In this document: piece after piece, positions 8,188 through 20,100 of the stretch
How the letters are laid out: each line of letters begins with the position of its first letter
Numbering within the stretch: the first letter of the stretch is position 1
From: Lactobacillus sp. 0.1XD8-4
Lineage (GTDB): Bacteria; Bacillota; Bacilli; Lactobacillales; Lactobacillaceae
Reading direction: 5' to 3'
NCBI RefSeq assembly: GCF_009663775.1
Contig: NZ_RDBR01000013.1
Coordinates: 1 to 43,109 of the forward strand
DNA length: 43,109 bases
Notes under the pieces: model-generated
Seen by the model: the letters and a program-made list of their open reading frames with translations, nothing else
Told to the model about the DNA's origin: nothing
Databases searched by the model: none
Translations under genes and position numbers: made by a program

Positions 8188-11100
8188 CTAACCTTGAACT
8201 GTAGCTGGTGTTACTGGAGTGTAAACCACTGGAGTATCTTCGCCCGGCTTATCAGGTGTTACCGTTGGAACTTCTGGAGTATAACCCGGAACAGTTGGTA
8301 CTGGTTCATTTGGCGTTACCTTGGCTGGGTCATTAGGGTCAGTTGGGTATTGTGGAGTTGGTACATCTGGAATTGGGTTACCATTTGGATCAACTGGCAC
8401 AATCTTACCATTTGGCGTGTAGGTTACAACAACTGTGTAATCACTGTCACCGTGGTTGACTGTAACCTTAGCAACATTGTTACCATCCTTATCCCGACTA
8501 ACGTTTGTTACATGGTAACCGTCAACTACTGGTGTGTTTTGACCACTTAAGTCACCGTTACCAGTCCAAGTAATTTGTGTTACCCACTTACCAGTAACAT
8601 TGTCAATGACGCCGGTACCAGTAAAGTGCGCAGTCTGTTCAACTGGGTCGTGGAGTTGATTACCATTGTTATCAACATAGGTAATTGTCCGCGTTACATT
8701 CTTCGTTACTTGATCAGATCCAGCTGGGTATTGTGGACCAGTTGGGTCATTAGGGTTGATTGGTTGACCTGGCTTACCTGGGTTTTCAGGGGTAATCGGT
8801 GTTGTTGTATGTTCAACGTAGATTACGATGTTTTGATCACCCTTCGTAATTTCAGTTGGGATCGTTACATCTGAGTTAACAATCTTGTAACCCTTGTTAG
8901 TGAGTGAAGTAAACGTACCAGTCTTGTCATAACTGAATCCAGTTCCGACATTTTGACTACCACTGGTCTTGCCATATTCTGGTAAGTCAGTGTTGTCAGT
9001 TACATCATGAACGGTAATTGTAATTGAACCTTTGTCTTGGGTTGGCGTTGGCTTGGTGTAAGGTACCTTTGTGTCGCCAGTTGGTGTATTAGGCGTTACA
9101 TTTGGTACATTAGTTGTCCAGCCAGGAACAGTTGGCGTAGGTTCATTTGGCGTTACCTTCGTAGGATCAGTTGGGTCATTGTGATAACTAGGTGTTGGAG
9201 CATCTGGAATTGGGTTTCCTGATGGGTCAACTGGAACGATCTTACCAATCTTGTGGTAAACAATGGTAATTTCCTTATTAGCATCCCCTGGAGTTGCCGT
9301 TTGACCTTCATAAGTCTTTTGTTCAGCAACGTAGCCATCAATTACTGGGGCATTAGCATTTGCGTACTTATGACTATCAGCATTCCAAGTACCCGTTTTA
9401 CCAGACTTAGTAAATACAAACGTGTCATTAGTATTGTCGTCTAATAACTTAGCATTATTGTTATCACCATCAACATAGTGAACAATTTGCTTACCAACAA
9501 CTGTTTGATCAGCTGGTGTAGGGGTTGGCGTTACTGGGTTCTTAGCGTAGTTAATGGTAATTACAATGTTGCCATTAGTATGGTTGATTGTCTTACCAGC
9601 AACTGTACCTGTACTACTATTAATGTCACTCAAGTCTTCGTTTGAAGCAGCAATGTTAGTAATGTGGTAACCATCAGTCTGAGGTCCTGCTACTTCATCA
9701 AAGGAACCTTCATCAGCGTCGCCATCCTTGATTGTCCAAGTCATTCCATTAGCGTTGCCAGTGATCTTGCCGTCCTTATCAACAGTTACCCATTGACCCG
9801 TAACCTTATCAAGTACTCCATTAGCTACAAAAGTAAGACTCTTTTCAACTGATGGAATATTGAGGCCGTCACCAACGTAATTAATCGTCCGCGTAATGGT
9901 CTTAGTTAATTGTTCTGGTTGGGTACCATCTGGATACTTAGGACCATCTGGGTTATCTGGATTAATTGGTGTATTAGGTGTCTTTGGACCTGGTTGATCT
10001 GGATTTACCGGAACAGTTCCGTGAACAAGGTCAACTTCGTAAGTAACTGTACCATTCGTGTAAGTTACCGTCCCTGTTGGATAACCATCATGTTCAAGTT
10101 CGTAACCTTGGTTAGTGTACTTAGTAATCGTATCCTTCGTGCTGTAATCTACATTTGAACCTTCATTACCAGTTGAAGTTGCCGTTTCAAGGGTCTTGCC
10201 CGTTGTCTTATCAACATAGTTAACAATTACGGTACCCTTTTGAACTGGCGTAGGTGTTACTGGCTTCTTAGCTAATGTAATTACTACTGAGCTATTTTGA
10301 CTAGTTGGCGTAATCGTTTCACCAGCTACAATCCCATTATTCATATCAACATTAGCAGTGGTGTTGTTTTCACCCACTTTAACAATGTTGTATTGAGTTG
10401 TATCAATAGCTTTAGTTGCATCAAAGTCATGGTTTTCAGCGTTCCAAGTAATATGACCCGCACCAGTAATCTTACCATTTTCAACTGTTACTAATTGACC
10501 AGTTACAAGGTCGACCACACCGTTACCAGTAAAGGTAAATGTTTGATGAACCGGTGCCTCTGCTTGACTACCATCTTCGTAAACGTATGTTACATCACGC
10601 GTTACAGTGTTAGTCAATGTTTGTGGAACAAAGTTAGCCGGGATCTTGTGTGGATGTTCTGGATCATTTGGATTTGGAACTTCTTGCCCTGGCTTTCCTG
10701 GGTTTTCAGGAGTAATTGGCGTAGTTGCGTGAACAAGGTGAACTTCAAAGACGTTGCCATCCTTTGCGAAGGTTTCGTTACCATCATTAAAGTTGTTTGA
10801 TACTAAGTTGTAACCTTGACTTACGTAATTAGCAATCTTATCAGCTGTAGTGTAGTTAATCTTTTGACCAACATTACCATTAAATGTTGCTGAGGCTAGA
10901 ACGTTACCAGTTGTGTCATCGATGTAAGTAATTGAACCATTAGCGGGTACTGGAACTTCTGGGGTCTTAGTCAAAGTAATAACAATCGTACTATTTTGAC
11001 TAGTTGGAGTTACTGTTTCACTAGCAACTGCCGTACCATCAACCTTAGCAGCAGTTCCATTTTCGCTAACGTTTGATACATAGTAACCATCATGGTTAAT

Positions 11101-14100
11101 TGCAGCTACATTAGCAAAGTCTTGTGAGTCATGATTCCAAGTGATCTTACCACGTTGGTTAAGAATGTTACCATCTTTATCAACTGTGACAAGGTTACCA
11201 GTTACTAAGTCAATTGTTCCTTCACCAGTAAAGTTTACGGTTTGAACAACATCAGCATGTGCCTTTGTTCCGTCAGCGTATTGGTACTGAACAGTCCGTG
11301 TAATCGTCTTTTCAAGATCAGTCTTAGATAAGTTTGGATTACTTGGAGTTGGCGTTTGTGGATGTTGTGGATCAACAGGATCAGTTGGGTTAGCAGGATT
11401 TTCTGGCGTTACAGGACGCGTACCATGCTTAACATTAATTACTACCCGTTGATTGCCATCAGTGTATTCAGTTGGAATAGTTGGCAATTCACCATCAAGG
11501 ACATAACCCTTGTTTTCAAGAGCTGGCAAGTCCTTAGCATTTGGATTGTAGCTAAAGGCTGTTCCTTGATCTTCCTTTGTTTGAGGTTGACCATAACCTG
11601 GAATATCAACGTTATCTGTTGTGTCATGGTAGATAACCTCAATCGTCCCTTGCTTTACAGGTGTTGGCGGCGTTACCTTCTTAGCCAATGTAATTACTAC
11701 TGAGCTGTTTTGACTAGTTGGCGTAATTGTTACGCTTGCTACTACACCATTAGTATTGTCAACGTTCGCAGTAGTATTTGTCTTACTGATACCAACAATT
11801 CGGTAATTAGTAGTATCAATTGACTTAGTTGCATCGAAGTTATGATCGTTAGTATCCCAACTTGTCTTTTCAGCACCAGTTACACGGTCAGTTACCGTCT
11901 TACCGTTGAAAGTAAAGCTTTGATTAACTGGCGTATCTGCTTGACTACCATCTTCGTAAACGTATGTTACATCACGCGTTACGGTCTTAGTAACATCCTT
12001 AGTAGTCGTGTCGTGAGTTAAGTGAACTTCAAACTTATTTTCATCATTCGTAAATGATTCATTACCATCCTTGAAGTTATTGGATACTAGCTTGTAGCCT
12101 CGACCTTCGTAACTAGTAATTCGACCAGCCGTAGTGTAATCAATCTTTTGACCAACGCTACCACCAAAACTTGCACTTTCGAGCGTGTTACCAGTCGTAT
12201 CATCGATGTAAACAATTGAACCATTAGCAACTACTGGAACTTCTGGGGTCTTAGCATAAACAACTTTAATCGTTGAGCTTGCAGTATTGCGATTTACAGT
12301 TTGTGCAGTAACCGCACCATTGGCATCGACAGTAAATCCTGAAATACCGTTGCCGCTCACAGAAATTACGTGGTAGCCATCAGCGGTCTTCGCAGCAATT
12401 GCAGCAAAGTTGGCATCTGTATCTGGAGTCCAAGTCAATCCATCAGCAAGACCAGTGATCTTACCATTTTCAACAGTTACCCACTTACCAGTTACATTAT
12501 CTAAGTAACCAGAACCTTGGAACTTAGCTTCTTGGTGTTCAGGAGTTAAGCCTGGCATTGCATTACCTTGTTCGTCAACATAAGTTACATCACGTGTAAT
12601 TGTACGATCAAGGTATTCCTTAGTGTAACCATCCTTGTCATCTGGATGATCTGGGTTTACCGGAGTTACACCATGGACTAAGTTGATTACCCACTTTTGA
12701 CTGATGCCATTCTTATCATCAGTGTTGTCGTAGTTACCAAAATTAATTCCAGCATAGTTAGTAGCATCTAGGTTAGTACCGTTGTAAGTTGCACCATCCC
12801 AAACGTAACCCTTGTTCAATAAGTTTTGAACAAATTCTTGAGCATTGCCAAAGCTAATTGCATCGCCTTCAAGACCAGGTTGAGTGTAGCTACCTAAGTC
12901 TTGTTCTTGACCAGGAGTTACATCGCGAATAGTCAATTGAGCATTTTGTTGCGTCTTAGCTGGAGTTTCATCCTTAGTTAAGTAGATAGCAAATTGTTGA
13001 TCACTGTTATTTGCAGTTGCAAAGTTACCAAAGTTCAATTCGCTGTATGACTTGCCACTCATTTCAACATTGTTAGTTACATCTTGTGCATGGTCAAATA
13101 CATAACCATTGTTAATGTAAGCAGAAACAATATCGGAAGCACTTCCGAAGTTAATTGCAGTGTCTTTAGCACCAGTAACGCTAGCTGTACCAACTTGCTT
13201 GCCGTTTGCGTAAATTGTCAATCCAGCTTTGTGGTTTTCAACTGGGTTTGCCTTGTAGTAAACAGTAGCTTCTACATTACCATGATCGTAAGCAACATTT
13301 TGGATTTCCTTAATGTCATTACCGTCAGCTAATTCACTTGGAGTAGTCTTAGCAGCATCAATTGTGTATCCCGCAATGGTTGGAGATACAACCTTAGCTA
13401 ATGTTGTTGGATTTGACCAAGCAAAATCACTTAACTTAGCACTACTAATGTCAATTTGGTTAGCAACGTCATAGTCATAAGTGATTACACCATTTTCAAT
13501 GCTCTTGATCTTAAGCATATTGCCAGTTACCTTGTCAACGCGACCTTGGCCTTTGAAGGTAAGAGTATTGGTGTAGTCTGTGGCAACAGGCTTGTTAGTA
13601 TCTTCATCAACATAATGGACTGTTTCAGTAACAGTTTGTGTCAAGTCAGTTCGACCATAAGCATTTTCTGGATTAATTGGAGCGTAATCATGTTCAAGAT
13701 ATACGTAGAATGATTGATCTACACCAGGCTTGTCATCAAATGTCCATTGGCCTGCTGCATTTGCATAATCAGTACCGTATTTAGTTGGGTTATTTGGATC
13801 ACTGGTTGCTTGAACAATGCTATTAACCTTGTAACCAGCTTTAATTAAGCTATCGATAGTAACTTGGGCACCGTTGAAGTTAATTGCAGTGTTGTCGTCA
13901 CCGGAAGTCTTGAAGTTAGCAAGTTCTTTTTGGTTATCACTAAGATCAATGATGTGCAAGTCGGCATTTTCAGCTTGCTTTACCGCATCCTTAGCGTAAA
14001 CAACATTAACTGTGTAATCAGAACCAGTGTGAGCAATAGTAGTTGAAGCTACATCATTGCCATTTGCATCCCGATCAACACTTACAACATGGTAACCCGG

Positions 14101-17100
14101 AATCTTAGGTGTAGTTACGCCATTAAATGTTTGATCTGCTGACCAAGTTAATGGAGTAATCCATTGACCAGTTACCTTGTCAAGGACACCCTTTGCCGTG
14201 AAGCGTACTGGTTGTTGAACATCATTTGGTGTGTATTCACCAGCGCCTTCGTAATGAACAGTCCGTGTAATGTCCTTAGCAAGGTCAGTTTCGCTAGTAC
14301 CATTTGGATACTTAGGTTGTTCATTTTGTGGACGTGGGTCGTTAGGGTTGATTGGTTGATCTGGCGTACCTGGGTTATCTGGTGTTACTGGAACAGTACC
14401 ATGCTTGACGTGGATAATTACAGTAGTTGTTCCCTTAACAATTGATAAAGGAATATTACCGTCAGTTGATACATAAACGTAACCCTTGTTTTCAAGGTTA
14501 GTTAAATCAGTACTTGGGTTGTAAGTTACTTGAGTACCAACATCTTGAGTACCAGTATCAGTACCTACACCAGTCAAGTCCTTGTTATCAGTATCATCAT
14601 GGAACTTAACAATTAAGTTACCTTGTTCAGCAACAATTGAGTTGTATTGAACGACAACATTAATATTGTCACTTGTATGAGTAATACCAGTGTAACTCTT
14701 AACATTTCCGTTGCCATCATCAGCACCGTCAGTTACAACTTGGGAAGTGTAACCATCAATGTGCTTAGTTGGAACCAAGTTAAAGTTACCTTCATCCTTA
14801 GTACCATCAGCAATCGTCCAAGTAATGCCCTTAGTTTGGTCTGCTAATTCATTACCATTAGCATCAGTCCACTTACCAGTTACCTTGTCTAAGTAACCTG
14901 TTCCTTGGAAGTGAAGCGTATCAGTTACTGGACTTGGTGTTTGATCACCAGCGCCTTCGTAAGTAACAGTCCGTGTTACATCCTTAGTTAAGCTGGTTTG
15001 ATCAGTGCCAGCTGGGTACTTAGGACCATCTGGATTATCAGGGTTGATTGGTTGGTCTGGCGTACCTGGTGTTGTTGGCGTTACTGGTTGAATACCATGC
15101 TTAAACGTTACGTAGAATGTTTGAGTATTGCCGTTAACATTGTCAAAGCTTGGTTTAGTACCATTTGCATCAAAGCCATTTGATACTAATACATAACCTT
15201 GCTTTTCGTATTCAGCAATCTTGTCGGCAGTACTGTAGTTAATTGCATCCCCTGCTAGACCAGTTAATTGATCACTTTGTCCTAAATCAACAGGATGAGC
15301 TGCGTTATTTACGTCTTGGTAAACAACTAACGCATTTTGTGTATCAGGTGTTGGAGCATCCTTAGTGTAAACAACATTTACAACTTGGTTAACGCCACGT
15401 TCAGGAGTAGCAAATTTTACAGTCTTAGTGCCTGGTGTGTAACCTGTTACTGCTGGTGAATCAACATCAGTAAAGGCATTCTTATCAGCAGTCCAAGTAC
15501 CTTCACTCACAACAGTATTAGTTACTTGGTCGACAGTATTCGTCCGCGTCCAGTTAATAGTTTGCGTTACACTATCATCTGGAGCCTTGGTCCCATCTGC
15601 CATGATGTAGTGAACATGGGCAGTAGTTGTTGCTGTTTCAGTCTTGTTCCCAGTTGCGTGTTTCAAGTAAATCTTGAAGCTTTGGTTAGATTGAGAATCG
15701 TTATCAAAGCTTGGGTAAGTGAAGCCATTTTGGGCATCCCCACTCATACCTTGACCTTCAGATTTTTCAAATGTGTAACCATTGTTCAAGTAGTTTTGTA
15801 GTTGCGCGTTTGAACCGTCAAAACTAATTTGCTTACCTGATTCGCCACCAGCGGAGTAAGTAGCTAATACTCGTTGGTTTTGTGGATCATTATCATCAAT
15901 AATTTGTAAGTCTGCAGCTTGAGCAGAACGGTTGTAAACAACAGTTACGCGTTGATTTACATTACGTTCTGGAGCGTTAAACTGAACATTTTCAAGACTT
16001 GGGGTGTAACCATCCTTTGAAAGATCTGGGGATGTTACATCAGTAAATGCGTTCTTGTCAACTTGCCAAGTACCTTCCTTTACAGTAGCACCAGTTACTT
16101 TATCAATGGTATTGGTGCGAGTGTAAGTAACAGTTTGAAGATCACTATCTTTAGGAGCCTGTACCCCATTATCCGCAACAACATAGTGAACTTGAGCAGT
16201 TGCTGTAGCTGTTTCAGTCTTGTCTTCAGTATCGTGAACTAAGTAGATCTTGAAGTCTTGAGCATCGTTACCGTAAGTTGGATAAGTGTAACCACTTTGA
16301 GCATCCCCACTAAGGTTACCAGCAGTCTTTTGAACCTTGTAACCTTGACTCAAGTAACTTTGAAGGATCTCATTTGAGTTAGCGAAGTTAATTTGATCTT
16401 CACTCTTACCTTCATTACTAAATGAAGCTAATTGCTTAGGTGAGTTAGCATTATTGTTATCAATGATTTCAAGAGTGGCCTTTTGAGTAACTTCAGGTGT
16501 CTTGTTCTTAGTGTAAGTGACGGTGACATCATTAACCTTTTGACCTGGGTAAACAGTTACGCCCCCAACAGTTGAAATGTCAACCTTGTCATAGCCTACT
16601 TCACTAGGAGTCTTAGAAGCTACCGAATCCATGTTTTGGGTTGTTGGCGTCCAAGCACGTTCCTTATCAGTAGTCGTTACATTGTTAGTGCCATCAGTAC
16701 TGTAGCCTAAGATTTGACCAGTTACCTTATCGATTACGGCATTATGTTCAAAGGAAACAGTTTGAGTGTAAGTACTCTTACCATCTGGAGCCCCATTTAC
16801 TGGCGTAGTAGTGCCATCTTCATTTACACCAACATAGTTAATATGACGAGTTACTTCAGTAGTTAAAACTTCTTTCGTCAAACCATCTGGGTAAACGGAT
16901 GGGGTATTCCGTGGATCATTAGGGTTAATGTTGCCACCAGGGTTATGTGGCGTCTTTGGCGTAATCACTTCAGTTTGGTGACCGTAATAAACATTAACCA
17001 CTGTATCCTTAGTATTTGCATCAACAGTTACATGATCAGCTTGGGCTAAATCTGGAGTAGTGTAACCTGCGTTTGAAAGATCTGGTGAAGTTACTTGCGC

Positions 17101-20100
17101 CCAGTCACCAGTGTTCCAACCATCATCAGCAGCAGCCTTAGTAAAGGTCTTACCGTCAGCACTAACAGTCCCATAGCCCATGTCTTGACCAGTTGATGAT
17201 ACAACGTGTGTCCGTGATAACGTCACGTTTTGAGTTGTTGGATTACCAGCAATCAAGTTAGTTGGAATCTTTTCACCAGTTACCCGGTCATAGTAGTTAA
17301 TCGTCCGCGTTACAGTCTTAGTCTCAGTACTACCAGTGTAAGTTGGTTCATCTGGAGTCTTAGGATTGTAAGTAACGACAGTTGTTGGGTTTTGGTTTGG
17401 ATCTGGAGTTGGGGCTGGAACATTCGTCTTGTCTGGAGTGTATCCATCAAGGTTTGGTGTTGGTACATCCGTGTAGTTATCTGGAGTAGTCCAGTTACCA
17501 GTTGGCGTAGTTACCCCTGTGACCTTATCCTTAGTTCCTGGCCGAGTCCACGTAATTGTTTGCGTGTTATCGGATGGTGGGTTAGTCCTACCATCTGAAA
17601 CAACATAGTGAACAGTTGAAGTAGTAGTCTTCTTGTCCGTTACGTTTTCAGTATCGTGAACTAAGTACAGCTTAAAGTGTTGATCACTAGTACTGTTGTT
17701 ATCAAAGTTACTGAAATTGATTTGACCATATGAAGTTGGGTTAGAAGTTTGGTTTTGATCATTTACAAAGCCGTCAATCTTGTAACCCTTAGCAATTAAG
17801 TCCGCAACGTAATTTGCAGAACCACTGAATGAAATTTGGGTACCAGTCTTACCACTATTATCGAAGCTGTTAAGTTGCTTGTTGTTATCAGTCTTGTCGT
17901 AAATAACTAAGTCAGCTTTTTGAGCAACTTCTGGGTTTGGATTGTAGACAACAGTTACTACTTGATCACGATTTGGTTGTGGCGTAGTAAAGTTAGCAAC
18001 CGCTTGATCTGGAGTGTAGTTCGTAAGCGTAGGCGAAGTTACACTAGTAAAGCCGTTCTTGTCTGGAGTCCAAGTTCCTTCAGTAGTTGCACCAGTAACC
18101 TTGTCAGTAGTGTTAGTACGAGTCCAATTAATTGTTTGAACTGGACTATCAGCTGGGGCAGCTGGCTTATTGGCTTCATTACCGGCAACAACATAGTGAA
18201 CGTGAGCATTAGTTGTTGCACTTTCAGTCTTAGTATCAGTTCCGTGAACTAAGTAAATGTTAAAGCTTTGAACATTGCCATCAACACTATCAAAGTTTCC
18301 AAAGGTAATGTTTGAAGTAGTACCAATTGAATTACCATTGGCATCAGTTGCACTATTAAATACGTAGCCTGAATTTAAGTAAGCTTGAAGGGTTTGTGGT
18401 TCACCGTCAAAGCTGATTGCACTGCCCTTTGTACCATTGTTATTTTCAAAAGCAGATAATTGCTTATTGTTTTCAGTCTTATCGTAAATAGTAACCTTAG
18501 CTTTTTGTGGAGTATCCGGAGTCTTAGCATCTGGAGTGTAAACAATCGTTACATCAATATCGCCAGAAGCTGGGTTTACTGTAACGGCATTCGCACTACC
18601 ATCAGCGTTAGCATTTACGTTACCAGTAATGTGGTAGCCAGCTACTTGTTGACCATCAACTTGCGCTAAAGTACCAGTTGATGGAGTCCAAACAGTATCA
18701 CCAGTCTTGCCAGTTACCAAGTCCTTAGTAGCAGTTCCAGTAAAGGTTACTTTTTGGTCTGCTTGAGGAGTCAAGTGGCTTTCTGGCGTAGTGCCATCAG
18801 TAAAGATGTAGTGGAAACGACGGGTTACATCTTGGTTAGTTGTAACTTGTTGCGTTTGGTGATCGTAGTAAACATTGTATTCAAGATTTTGAGTATCTGG
18901 TGTTACTTCATGAGCTGCTACAACATTTGCACTAGTTCCGTCTTGGAATTCAGGAGTAGTGTAGTTGAATGCTGAAAGGTCCGCAGACTTCTTAGCAGCA
19001 AATTCATCAGTAGTCAAGCCTTCAGCAGTATGCCAATCTTGAGTTCTAAAGGACTTACCATCACTGCTAACAGTACCATAACCGACAACCTTACCATTTT
19101 GATCCAATACTTGAGTACGAGTGAAAATTACTGAATCTTTAACTGGGTTAGTAGCGATTAAATCACTTGGAATCTTAGCGCCAGTTACCTTATCGTAATA
19201 GTTAATTGTCCGATTAACAGTCACTGACTCTTCCTTGCCTTGATGGTAAGTAGGCATATCTGGCGTCTTATTCTTAAAGTGAATAACAAAGCTTTGCGTT
19301 GTATCATTATCAGAATCATAAACTGGGAAAGTAACATTCGTAAAGCTTCCCGAAGCTGCGCCATTGACTACTCCATTACCAGTAGTGCCGTTGTAAGTAT
19401 AAGTCTTTTCAAGGTCAGCTACAGTGTATGCGGCATTAGGGAAAGTGATAGTTTCTCCGCTTTTACCTGTAGCTGTTTGTACAGCACTAATAGCAACGCC
19501 CGTATCATCATTAACAAAAGTAACATTAGCCTTCTGCTCTTGGGCCTTTGGAGTACGATATAAGAACACAACGTCTTGATTTCCCGGAACCCGATTATTA
19601 AAAACCGCGGATCTAGCTCCTTGTGCTGTCGCTGCTGCAGCATCTTGAGTTTCATCACCTGTATTAGCAGTATATACCGATGGCAACCTTTTTGCGGAAA
19701 TATTACCTGCATCAACAAAAGTAGCTGCCATAGCTCCCGGTGTTGAATCGCTAGGCTGAATATCATAGGTATTAAGTGAAATTGTTCCTCCATCGTCTAA
19801 TTGTTGAGAAACATAAATTCTGCTTGGTCCATAGTCAGTAGTCCCAACGGTAATGTTTCCTTTTCTAGAACTACCTATTTTTCCTTCAAGCGGTGTATTA
19901 ATAACATCCCTAACAGTAATTTTTTCTCCATTATTGTTAGTTAAGACCGCATTTAAGACTTGTTCATTTAATTCAGAAGAGTCGTACTTTCCATCTGTTC
20001 GATTTATCAAATCATAAACTTGACCCTTATATTCTACTTTTGCAGGGCTTGCTGCTGACACATCATAATGCTGACCAGCTACTAAAAGGTCAGATGATTT

